A stretch of 10,706 nt of DNA from assembly GCA_937898635.1 (NCBI GenBank), contig CALEJW010000057.1, positions 1-10,706 of the forward strand, given 5' to 3'. Source of the stretch: an uncultured Pseudomonadota bacterium. GTDB lineage: Bacteria > Pseudomonadota > Gammaproteobacteria > Burkholderiales > Usitatibacteraceae. The position numbers and the translations under genes are program-made. Shown here piece by piece: positions 1-6,437 of this stretch (the stretch's first letter is position 1; every line of letters begins with the position of its first letter). The notes under the pieces were generated by a model, which saw only the letters and a program-made list of their open reading frames with translations, was not told the DNA's origin and made no database searches.

Positions 1-6
1 TCGGGG

Positions 7-447
7 CTAGGGTTTCGGGGCGTTGCGGACCTGCACGTCGTACTCGAGGCCGCGGTCGTCGCGGCAGACGCCGCCGCCCGCGAATCCCGCGCCGCCGCGC
101 AGGTCGCACCTCAGGCCGGCGCCGTCGGCCGAGCGCAGCAGCGCCTTCACCTCGCCGGCGAGCGGCGAGTCCAGGGAGAAGAAGCCGCCGAAGGCGACGC
201 CTCCGCGGCGGTGGCCGACGCCCGCGGAGTAGTAGCCCGAGGCGCGGTCGGGAACGACCTCGACCCAGGTGCCCTCGTAGCGGCGGCCCTCGATCGTCAC
301 GGCGATGCTGCCCTCGCCGCCGCTCGAGGCCGAAGCCTCGCCGTAGTAGAGCTTGCCGCTGTCGCGCGGCATGAGGGTGAGCTGGTAGGGGGTGGCGCAC
401 GCGCCCGCCGCGAGGGCGGTCGCGAGGAGTGCGAGGTGCTTCTTCAT
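7..447 (-). CDS. small predicted outer-membrane or periplasmic lipoprotein, function unknown
   Basis: A 146-residue protein that I do not recognise as a named family. The N-terminus has a basic pair (Lys2, Lys3), a short hydrophobic stretch (residues 5-16) and the sequence LAAGAC, with Cys17 a plausible lipidation site. Ala rather than Leu/Val at -3 makes the lipobox a little weak. The mature part is rich in Gly, Ser and charged residues, with alternating polar/hydrophobic strands (for example SIAVTIEGRRYEGTW), as in small beta-rich envelope proteins. Two further Cys (113 and 128) could form a disulphide. The ATG at 447 follows a strong AGGAGG-type ribosome site a few bases upstream, which supports both start and strand. 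It lies 118 bases downstream of the prpD stop, on the same strand. Whether it belongs to the prp operon or has its own promoter is not clear. No functional link to the enzymes is visible. Confidence 0.7.
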   Translation of the reverse strand: MKKHLALLATALAAGACATPYQLTLMPRDSGKLYYGEASASSGGEGSIAVTIEGRRYEGTWVEVVPDRASGYYSAGVGHRRGGVAFGGFFSLDSPLAGEVKALLRSADGAGLRCDLRGGAGFAGGGVCRDDRGLEYDVQVRNAPKP

Positions 448-530
448 CTGGCCTCCTTCCTGCGGCGTCGAAGGGACGATTGGAGCACCCTTTCGCGGGC
501 CGCGGCATTGACCCCGGACGGGTCGGCGGC

Positions 531-553
531 GCCGGGCGCGGCGCCCGGGCGCC
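531..553 (-). terminator. GC-rich hairpin just after prpD, weak terminator candidate
   Basis: CCGGGC (532-537) and GCCCGG (543-548) pair around a 5-base loop, and the region also contains the 14-bp perfect palindrome GGCGCCCGGGCGCC (540-553). It starts about 13 bases downstream of the prpD stop in the direction of transcription. No T-run follows, so it is not a classical intrinsic terminator. It could be a Rho-assisted end, an mRNA-stabilising 3' hairpin, or simply GC-rich sequence. Confidence 0.3.
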
Positions 554-565
554 CTCGGGTCGTGA

Positions 566-2017
566 TCAGGTCGCCATCAGGTCGACGAACTCGTTCACCG
601 GCGTGGCCTCGAGGCGCTTCGCGTCCAGGCAGAGCTCCAGGATCGCCTTCCTCTGCTTTTCCGGGAAGCGGCGCGCGAGGTTCGTCCGGAACTTCTCCAC
701 CAGCACCGGCATGCCTTCCTTGCGGCGGCGCTTGTGGCCGATGGGGTACTCGACCACGATCTCCTTCATCTTCCTGCCGTCGGCGAACTCCACCGTGAGC
801 GCGTTGGCGATGGAGCGCTTGTCGGGGTCGTGGTAGTCCTTCGTGAACTTCGGGTCCTCCACGCACGCGATTTTCTCGCGCAGCGCGTCGATGCGCGGGT
901 CCTTCGCCACCTCGTCCTCGTAGTCGGCGGCGGTGAGGCGGCCGAAGAGGATGGGCACGGCCACCATGTACTGGATGCAGTGGTCGCGGTCGGCCGGGTT
1001 GTCGAGCGGCCCCTTCTTGTCGATGATGCGGATGCAGGCCTCGTGGGTGCGGATGGTGATGCGCTTGATGTCCTCGGGCTTCCGGCCGGCCTTCGCGAGC
1101 TCGCCGTGGATCGTCATCGCCGCCTCCACCGCCGTCTGCGAGTGGAACTCCGCGGGGAAGGAGATCTTGAAGAGCACGTTCTCCATCACGTAGCTGCCGT
1201 AGGGCCGCTGGAACCGGAAGGCGTTGCCCTTGAAGAGCACGTCGTAGAAGCCCCAGGTCTTGGCCGTGAGGACCGACGGGTAGCCCATCTCGCCCGTGCC
1301 CGCGATGAGCGCGAGGCGCACCGCGCGGCTCGTGGCGTCGCCCGCGGCCCAGCTCTTGCGGGAGCCCGTGTTGGGCGAATGCCGGTAGGTGCGAAGCGAC
1401 TGCCCGTCCACCCAGGCGAGGGAGACGGCATTGATGATCTCGTCGCGCGTGAGGCCCAGCATCTGCGCGACCACGGCGGTGGAGGCGACCTTCACCAGCA
1501 CCACGTGGTCCAGCCCCACCTTGTTAAAGCTGTTCTCGAGCGCGATGCAGCCCTGGATCTCGTGCGCCTTGATCATCGCGGTGAGGACGTCCTTCACCAC
1601 GAGGGGCTTCTTCCCGGCGGCCACGGCATTCCGCGAGAGCCAGTCGGCGGTGGCGAGGATGCCGCCGAGGTTGTCGGAGGGGTGCCCCCACTCCGCGGCG
1701 AGCCAGGTGTCGTTGAAGTCGAGCCAGCGGATCATCGCGCCGATGTCGAACGCGGCCTTCACCGGGTCCATCTGGAACGGCGTGCCCGGCACCTTCGCCC
1801 CGTGGGGCACGACGGTGCCGGGGACGACGGGACCGAGGAGCTTCGTGCAGGCGGGGTACTCGAGGGCCTCGAAGCCGCAGCCGAGCGTGTCCATCAGGCA
1901 GTAGCGGGCGGTCTCGTAGGCCTGCGCGCTCTTCACCTTGTACTTCATCACGTAGTCGGCGATGTCGACGAGGACCTTGTCGGGCTTGGGGCGGACGTTG
2001 GAGATGTGTGCTGACAC
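566..2017 (-). CDS. prpD: 2-methylcitrate dehydratase PrpD
   Basis: Cytosolic, cofactor-independent dehydratase of the methylcitrate cycle; it dehydrates 2-methylcitrate to 2-methyl-cis-aconitate. The protein is 483 residues, the same length as E. coli PrpD, and long blocks match it from memory: YCLMDTLGCGFEALEYP near residue 40, MIRWLDFNDTWLAAEWGHPS near 95-115, SLAWVDGQSLRTYRHSPNTG near 200, ISFPAEFHSQTAVEAAMT near 290, and RDHCIQYMVAVP near 345. The fold is the MmgE/PrpD family. The start is GTG at 2017, giving an N-terminus (MSAHISNVRP) that matches the E. coli one (MSAQINNIRP); AAGGA sits 8 bases upstream. It is the last prp gene of the operon, separated from prpC by a 204-base spacer that contains a large inverted repeat. 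Because PrpD (not AcnD/PrpF) makes 2-methylaconitate here, rehydration to 2-methylisocitrate needs an aconitase such as AcnB, not in the window. Confidence 0.97.
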   Translation of the reverse strand: MSAHISNVRPKPDKVLVDIADYVMKYKVKSAQAYETARYCLMDTLGCGFEALEYPACTKLLGPVVPGTVVPHGAKVPGTPFQMDPVKAAFDIGAMIRWLDFNDTWLAAEWGHPSDNLGGILATADWLSRNAVAAGKKPLVVKDVLTAMIKAHEIQGCIALENSFNKVGLDHVVLVKVASTAVVAQMLGLTRDEIINAVSLAWVDGQSLRTYRHSPNTGSRKSWAAGDATSRAVRLALIAGTGEMGYPSVLTAKTWGFYDVLFKGNAFRFQRPYGSYVMENVLFKISFPAEFHSQTAVEAAMTIHGELAKAGRKPEDIKRITIRTHEACIRIIDKKGPLDNPADRDHCIQYMVAVPILFGRLTAADYEDEVAKDPRIDALREKIACVEDPKFTKDYHDPDKRSIANALTVEFADGRKMKEIVVEYPIGHKRRRKEGMPVLVEKFRTNLARRFPEKQRKAILELCLDAKRLEATPVNEFVDLMAT

Positions 2018-2041
2018 TTTTGCTTTCCTTGCGGGTTAGTG

Positions 2042-2210
2042 CGGGGAACGCCGATGAACGCAGATGATTACGCCGATGAACGCCGATGACATCCTTGCCT
2101 GGGACACGGCCCGCGGCATGGGACCGGATCCGTCATGCCCGGGCATGCACGTCCCGACAGCTTTATCGGCGTTCATCGGCGTAATCATCTGCGTTCATCG
2201 GCGTTCCCCG
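2042..2210. repeat. 169-bp intergenic inverted-repeat element with perfect 46-bp arms, between prpC and prpD
   Basis: The left arm (2042-2087) and right arm (2165-2210) are exact reverse complements over 46 bases, separated by a 77-base centre (2088-2164). One or two further positions on each side match only as G-T wobbles. Each arm is built of imperfect decamers, GAACGCCGAT / GAACGCAGAT / (GA)TTACGCCGAT. The arms are visibly less GC-rich than the neighbouring genes. No transposase gene or convincing target-site duplication is visible at the edges. Sequences resembling ATCTGCGTTCATCGGCGTT are, as I remember, scattered intergenic repeats in many environmental bacteria; that is recollection, not a search. 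In the prp transcript the arms would form a very stable 46-bp stem 12 bases after the prpC stop and about 24 bases before the prpD start. It may be a REP/MITE-like element, and could act as an mRNA processing or stability boundary. Confidence 0.9.
2134..2147. repeat. 14-bp perfect palindrome CATGCCCGGGCATG in the centre of the inverted-repeat element
   Basis: A perfect self-complementary sequence in the 77-base centre of the large inverted repeat. Two smaller perfect palindromes, CCGCGG (2111-2116) and CGGATCCG (2125-2132), lie close by, and GGGAC (2101-2105) can pair with GTCCC (2151-2155). The centre therefore has its own secondary-structure or protein-binding potential. Function unknown. 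Confidence 0.55.
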
Positions 2211-2221
2211 TCTTTCGGCAA

Positions 2222-3382
2222 CTACTTGCGCTTGTCGATCGGAACGAAGGCGAGATCCTCGGGACCGGTGTAGTTGGCGCTCGGGCGGATGATCTTGCCG
2301 TCGATGCGCTGCTCGATCACATGGGCGCACCAGCCGGAGGTGCGCGAGATCACGAAGAGCGGGGTGAACATCGAGGTGGGCACCCCCATCATGTGGTAGC
2401 TGGTCGCGCTGTACCAGTCGAGGTTCGGGAACATCTTCTTCTCGCGCCACATCACCTCCTCGACGCGCGCGGAGATGTCGAAGAGCTTCATGTTGCCCGC
2501 CTCCTTCGACAGGCTCCGGGCGACCTCCTTGATGACCTCGTTGCGCGGGTCGGAGATCGTGTAGACCGGGTGGCCGAAGCCGATGATCACCTGCTTCTCG
2601 GCCACGCGCTTCACGATGTCGGCCTCCGCCTCGTCGGGGTTGTCGTAGCGGCCGATGGTGTCGAAGGCGAACTCGTTGGCCCCGCCGTGCTTCGGGCCCT
2701 TCAGCGCCCCGATCGCCGCGGTGATGGCCGAGTACATGTCGGCCCCCGTGCCGGCCACGACGCGCGCGGTGAAGGTGGAGGCGTTGAACTCGTGCTCGGC
2801 GTAGAGGATGAGGGAGGTGTGCATCGCGCGCACCCAGCTCTCCGGGGGACGGCGGCCGTGCAGCAGGTGCAGCAGGTGCCCGCCGATGGAGTCGTCGTCG
2901 GTCTCGACGTCGATGCGCCGGCCGGAGTGGGAGAAGTGGTGCCAGTACATGAGCATCGAGCCGAAGGAGGCCATCATCCGGTCGGCGATGTCGCGCGACG
3001 GCGCGAGCTTGTGGTCCTCGCCCTCCGGGAGCACCGCGCCGAGGGCGGAGCAGCCCGTGCGCATCACGTCCATGGGGTGCGTCGAGGCGGGGATCATCTC
3101 GAGGATGTCCTGCACGGCGGCGGGGATGCCGCGAAGCGCCCGGAGCTTGCCCTTGTAGGCCTTGAGCTCGGCCGCCGTGGGGAGCTTGCCGTGCACCAGC
3201 AGGTGGGCGACCTCCTCGAACTCGCACTTCCCGGCGAGGTCGAGGATGTCGTAGCCGCAGTAGTGCAGGTCGTTGCCGGTCCGCCCGACCGTGCACAGCG
3301 CGGTGTTGCCGGCGGTGACGCCGGAGAGGGCGACGGACTTCTTCGGTTTCGGCGTGACGGCGGGGGCGGCGGCATCGGTCAT
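2222..3382 (-). CDS. prpC: 2-methylcitrate synthase PrpC
   Basis: Condenses propionyl-CoA with oxaloacetate to 2-methylcitrate, the entry step of the methylcitrate cycle; cytosolic, citrate synthase fold. The protein is 386 residues against about 389 for E. coli PrpC. The citrate-synthase catalytic set is present: His197 in AEHEFNAST, His232 in GPKHGGAN and Asp322 in FPNLDWYS. The CoA/substrate region GFGHPVYT (268-275), the motif SGWCAHVIEQR (349-359) and the C-terminus KIIRPSANYTGPED are typical of methylcitrate synthases rather than GltA. An Ala/Pro/Lys-rich extension (1-16) precedes the conserved start of the domain. The ATG at 3382 has GGAG about 9 bases upstream. It lies 48 bases downstream of prpB on the same strand. 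Ordinary citrate synthase is the alternative, but the C-terminal signature and the prpB/prpD neighbours argue strongly against it. Confidence 0.97.
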   Translation of the reverse strand: MTDAAAPAVTPKPKKSVALSGVTAGNTALCTVGRTGNDLHYCGYDILDLAGKCEFEEVAHLLVHGKLPTAAELKAYKGKLRALRGIPAAVQDILEMIPASTHPMDVMRTGCSALGAVLPEGEDHKLAPSRDIADRMMASFGSMLMYWHHFSHSGRRIDVETDDDSIGGHLLHLLHGRRPPESWVRAMHTSLILYAEHEFNASTFTARVVAGTGADMYSAITAAIGALKGPKHGGANEFAFDTIGRYDNPDEAEADIVKRVAEKQVIIGFGHPVYTISDPRNEVIKEVARSLSKEAGNMKLFDISARVEEVMWREKKMFPNLDWYSATSYHMMGVPTSMFTPLFVISRTSGWCAHVIEQRIDGKIIRPSANYTGPEDLAFVPIDKRK

Positions 3383-3430
3383 GGGAATTCTCCGGTCTCG
3401 GATGGGGGAAGGGCGACGCGGGCGTGCGTC

Positions 3431-4315
3431 CTACCGGCCCTTGGCGAAGAGGGCGTCGAGCTTGCGCTCGTACTCGTGGTAGCCCAGGTAGCGGTAGAGC
3501 TCCTCGCGCGTCTGCATCTCGCCGACGACCGACTTCTGCGTGCCTTCCCCGCGCAGCGCCTCGTACACGCCGAGCGCGGCCTTGTTCATGGCGCGGAAGG
3601 CGGAGAGCGGGTAGAGCGCGATGGCCACGCCGGCGCCGGCGAGCTCGTCGACGGTGAAGAGCGGGGTCTTCCCGAATTCCGTGATGTTGGCGAGGATCGG
3701 CACCTTCACGGCGGTGGCGAACTTGCGGTACATGTCGAGGTCGGTGATGGCCTCGGGAAAGATCGCGTCGGCGCCGGCCTCGACGCAGGCGCCGGCGCGG
3801 TCGATGGCGGCCTGCAGGCCCTCGACGGCGAGCGCGTCGGTGCGCGCCATGATGAAGAAGGCGGGGTCGGTCCTCGCGTCGGCGGCGCTCTTCACGCGGT
3901 CGGCCATCTCCTGGGAGGAGACCAGCTCCTTGTTCGGGCGGTGGCCGCAGCGCTTGGCGCCCACCTGGTCCTCGATGTGCATCGCCGCGGCGCCGGCCTT
4001 GACGAGCGAGCGCGTGGTTCGCGCGACGTTGAAGGCGCTCGCGCCGAAGCCGGTGTCCACGTCCACGAGCAGCGGCAGGTCGCACACGTCCGTGATGCGG
4101 CGCACGTCCGTCAGCACGTCGTCCAGGCTGGAGATGCCCAGGTCGGGCAGCCCCAGGGAGCCCGCGGCCACGCCCCCGCCCGAGAGGTAGATCGCGCGGA
4201 AGCCCGAGGCCTTGGCGAGCGTGGCGTGGTAGGCGCAGATGGCGCCCGGCACCTGCAGGGGGCTTTCTTCCTTCAGCGCGGCGCGGAAGCGCTCGCCGGG
4301 GGTCTTCGCGGTCAT
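3431..4315 (-). CDS. prpB: 2-methylisocitrate lyase PrpB
   Basis: Cleaves 2-methylisocitrate to pyruvate and succinate, the last step of the methylcitrate cycle; cytosolic, Mg-dependent, isocitrate lyase/PEP mutase superfamily TIM barrel. The protein is 294 residues (E. coli PrpB is 296). Key residues fall at the E. coli positions: Ser45-Gly46-Gly47 for substrate, Asp58 (PDLG), Asp85 and Asp87 (VDVDTGFG) for the metal, the KRCGH signature at 121-125 with catalytic Cys123, Arg158 (ARTDA), Glu188 (FPEAI) and Asn210 (ANITEFG). KRCGH distinguishes it from oxaloacetate decarboxylases and phosphonomutases of the same fold. The reading frame is open well beyond 4315, but the ATG at 4315 gives the family N-terminus (MTAKTPGERFRAAL) and avoids overlapping the upstream lyase gene. 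GGAG lies somewhat far (about 12 bases) upstream. Its product succinate feeds the succinate dehydrogenase encoded at 8399 onward. Confidence 0.97.
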   Translation of the reverse strand: MTAKTPGERFRAALKEESPLQVPGAICAYHATLAKASGFRAIYLSGGGVAAGSLGLPDLGISSLDDVLTDVRRITDVCDLPLLVDVDTGFGASAFNVARTTRSLVKAGAAAMHIEDQVGAKRCGHRPNKELVSSQEMADRVKSAADARTDPAFFIMARTDALAVEGLQAAIDRAGACVEAGADAIFPEAITDLDMYRKFATAVKVPILANITEFGKTPLFTVDELAGAGVAIALYPLSAFRAMNKAALGVYEALRGEGTQKSVVGEMQTREELYRYLGYHEYERKLDALFAKGR

Positions 4316-4341
4316 GGGAAAGGGTCTCCGGCGCAGGGGCT

Positions 4342-5334
4342 CTAGTCGAAGAAGGCTCGCGCGACGTCCTCGGGGATGGCCACGCCCGTCACCCGCGCCT
4401 TCTGCAGGAGCTCCCAGAAGTAGCGGTAGGTGGCGCGGTCGTGCAGCTCGCCCTCGAACTGGATGGGGCCCCAGTTCGCCTTGCGGGCCTCGAGGAGGAT
4501 CGCGCCCGCGCTCGCCACCTCGTTCAGGTCGGGCTTCATGGCGTCCACGATGGGCTGCACCTGCGAGGGGTGGATGCTCCACATGCGCAGGAACCCGAAG
4601 TCCGCGCGGGCGCGCCAGGCGTCGCGGAAGACGTTGTAGGTGTTCCTGAGGTCCAGCGAGACGTTGTGGGCGGGCACCACGCCGTGGGCGAGCGCGGCGG
4701 CCACCACGTCGGTCTTCGCGCGGGCGACGAGCGGGTGCTCGAACTGGCCCGGCGAGCGCATGTTGGCCGCGTGGATGGCGCCGTGGTGGCCGCTCACGAA
4801 GTCCATGAGCCCGAAGTCGAGGACCTGCACGCCGGGCAGCTGCGCGATCTCCCAGGCGTCGTGCAGGGCGCCGTGGGTCTCGATCAGCACGTGCACGGGG
4901 ATGTCGCGCTTCACCTTCTTCTTCCGCGCGACCGCCTGGATGTGCAGGATCATCTCCTCGGCCTGGGCGACGGAGGTGCACTTGGGGATCGTCACGTAGG
5001 CGAGGACCCGCCCGGCGCCGCCGACGAGGATCTCCACGTCCTTCCTCCAGTGCGGGTGGGTGAAGTCGTGGATGCGCGCCCCGGCCATGGCGAAGCGGTT
5101 GGCGGGGGAGTGCAGGACGTCGACGATCATCTCCGCGTGCTGCTTCTCGCGGCCGGTCTCGGCCCCGTCCTCGCAGTCGCAGGTGATGTCGAACACGGCC
5201 CCGAGCCGCTCCTGCAGGTCGAGCGCCTTGGTGATGAGCTTCTCCGAGCCGGCGAAGTGCTCGCAGGCGGGAATCACCGGGAAGGGCTTCTCGCCGGCGA
5301 AGAGGGCGTCCTTGGGGTGGCGGGGAGCGGGCAT
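4342..5334 (-). CDS. HpcH/HpaI aldolase / CitE-like CoA-ester lyase (candidate beta-methylmalyl-CoA or citramalyl-CoA lyase)
   Basis: A 330-residue protein with CoA-ester lyase (HpcH/HpaI TIM barrel) landmarks in the right order: the acidic DCEDGA (53-58, in place of LEDAV), ARIHD (86-90, in place of VRIN), VTIPKCTS (114-121, in place of the IPKV block), VLIETHGAL (149-157), DFGLMDF (173-179) and IHPSQV (254-259). Glu152 and Asp178 correspond to the usual Mg-binding pair. Enzymes of this family make or break bonds between an acyl-CoA and a 2-oxoacid such as glyoxylate, pyruvate or oxaloacetate. It lies between mesaconyl-CoA hydratase (25-base gap) and prpB (26-base gap), so a beta-methylmalyl-CoA (propionyl-CoA + glyoxylate) or citramalyl-CoA (acetyl-CoA + pyruvate) lyase role is a reasonable inference. 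It is clearly not a standard Mcl1 sequence and the substrate cannot be read from it. The ATG at 5334 is preceded by a weak GAGAG site. Confidence 0.8.
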   Translation of the reverse strand: MPAPRHPKDALFAGEKPFPVIPACEHFAGSEKLITKALDLQERLGAVFDITCDCEDGAETGREKQHAEMIVDVLHSPANRFAMAGARIHDFTHPHWRKDVEILVGGAGRVLAYVTIPKCTSVAQAEEMILHIQAVARKKKVKRDIPVHVLIETHGALHDAWEIAQLPGVQVLDFGLMDFVSGHHGAIHAANMRSPGQFEHPLVARAKTDVVAAALAHGVVPAHNVSLDLRNTYNVFRDAWRARADFGFLRMWSIHPSQVQPIVDAMKPDLNEVASAGAILLEARKANWGPIQFEGELHDRATYRYFWELLQKARVTGVAIPEDVARAFFD

Positions 5335-5359
5335 GGGGGCTCTCGGTCGGGGGAAACGG

Positions 5360-6433
5360 CTATTTTAGGCGCTGCGCGCGGCGCGGCACGAGGAAGCTCA
5401 GGTCGAGGTCGAGGACCACGGCGGGATCGCGCGCCCCGGGGGCGGGCGTGGCCAGCGCCTCGAGCCTCGCGTTCTTCGCGCCCAGCAGGCGCACGCGCAG
5501 CGCCCCCACGTCGTCGCGGCCGGGAATCGCGTCGCGGGAGAGGATCACGGAGCGCGCGGCGAGCGTGTCGCCGGCGAAGGTCGGGTTCGCGTGCGTGCCG
5601 CCGTGGATCGCGGCGATCGCGAAGGCGTTCTCCAGGCCGTCGTGGGCGAGCGCCCGGCAGAGCGAGATCACGTGCCCGCCGTAGACGAGCCGCCGGCCGA
5701 AGGCCGAGTCCTTCGCGGCGAAGGCGTCGAAGTGCACGCGCGCGGTGTTCTGGTACAGGCGCGTGGCGAGCATGTGGTCGGCTTCCTCCACCGTCATCGC
5801 GCCGGGATGGTCGATCGTCTCCCCCGGGGCGTAGTCCTCCCAGAGGCGGCTGCCGCCGGTGGCGCGCGGGTCGAGCGCGCCGGGGGCGAGGAAGGCCGGG
5901 ATGGCGAAGCGCGCCGCCGGCACCTCGGCGGGCAGCGCGGGGGCGGAGGCGTTCGCGGGCGGCGCGCCGGCCGCGGCCTCGCGGCGGGCGACCATCACCC
6001 AGCGCGCCCAGGCGAGGACCTCCTCGCCGCGCTGGTTGAAGGCGCGCGAGCGCACCCAGACCACGCCCGTCTTGCCGCTCGAGTTCTCCTTGAGGCCGAT
6101 CACCTCGCTTTCGGCGGCGAGGGTGTCCCCGGGATAGACGGGCGCGAGGAAGCGAAGGTCGGCGTAGCCCAGGTTCGCGACCGCGTTGTAGGAGACGTCG
6201 TGCACGGTCTTGCCGAAGGCGACGTGGAAGACCAGGAGATCGTCGAAGGGCACGGCCGGGTGCCCGAGGGCCGCGGCGACGGGGGCCGCGCAGTGCACGG
6301 GATTCCTCGACCCGGTGAGGGCGAGGTAGAGCGCCGCGTCGGCCTGCGTGAGCGTTCGCGGCACCGCGTGCGCGAGCCGGGCGCCGACCGCGTAGTCCTC
6401 GAAGAAGTAGCCGGACGGCGGCCGGGGGACCAT
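5360..6433 (-). CDS. mch: mesaconyl-CoA hydratase (MaoC-family, double hot-dog)
   Basis: Hydratase interconverting mesaconyl-CoA and beta-methylmalyl-CoA, known from the ethylmalonyl-CoA pathway and the 3-hydroxypropionate bi-cycle; cytosolic. The 357-residue length fits the double hot-dog form. The first hot-dog spans about 8-150, with LGYADLRFLAPVYPGDTL (88-105) and SEVIGLKENSSGKTGVVWVR (109-128), which closely resemble the Rhodobacter/Chloroflexus-type Mch as I remember it. An Ala/Pro-rich linker (about 153-175) follows, then the second hot-dog (about 195-350) with TRLYQNTARVHFD (224-236) and RRLVYGGHVISL (247-258). GSRNPVH at 41-47 resembles the hydratase-2 motif but has Ser where that motif has Asp. 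The ATG at 6433 starts 4 bases after the upstream lyase stop, which indicates translational coupling. Itaconyl-CoA hydratase is an alternative, but those are shorter and usually sit beside a CoA-transferase, which is absent. Confidence 0.85.
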   Translation of the reverse strand: MVPRPPSGYFFEDYAVGARLAHAVPRTLTQADAALYLALTGSRNPVHCAAPVAAALGHPAVPFDDLLVFHVAFGKTVHDVSYNAVANLGYADLRFLAPVYPGDTLAAESEVIGLKENSSGKTGVVWVRSRAFNQRGEEVLAWARWVMVARREAAAGAPPANASAPALPAEVPAARFAIPAFLAPGALDPRATGGSRLWEDYAPGETIDHPGAMTVEEADHMLATRLYQNTARVHFDAFAAKDSAFGRRLVYGGHVISLCRALAHDGLENAFAIAAIHGGTHANPTFAGDTLAARSVILSRDAIPGRDDVGALRVRLLGAKNARLEALATPAPGARDPAVVLDLDLSFLVPRRAQRLK

Positions 6434-6437
6434 GGCG

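Noticed and set aside
2042..2210. CRISPR array
   Set aside because: The decamers are contiguous or 2 bases apart with no unique spacers, and the two long copies are inverted rather than direct. No cas gene is visible.
2861..2880. Short tandem repeat GTGCAGCAG within prpC
   Set aside because: It encodes the HLLHLLHG segment, a normal conserved feature of methylcitrate synthases (GGHFLHLLHG in E. coli).
2135..4345. A 736-codon open frame on the plus strand
   Set aside because: It lies antisense to prpC and prpB, which are unmistakable by catalytic motifs and length. The translation is low-complexity (Val/His/Arg/Gly/Asp-rich), as expected for the mirror frame of a GC-rich gene.
4316..4981. 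N-terminal extension of the prpB frame (open to 4981)
   Set aside because: The extra sequence is an Arg/Gly-rich shadow of the upstream lyase gene; the PrpB family N-terminus begins at the ATG at 4315.
4441..6039. A 532-codon open frame on the plus strand
   Set aside because: Antisense to the second lyase and mch; the C-terminal half is Arg/Ser/Gly/Pro-rich and resembles no protein family.
5360..6433. Itaconate degradation cluster (ict-ich-ccl)
   Set aside because: A MaoC protein next to CitE-like lyases suggests it, but no CoA-transferase is present, and the length and the LGYADLRFLAPVYPGDTL and SEVIGLKENSSGKTG blocks fit mesaconyl-CoA hydratase better.
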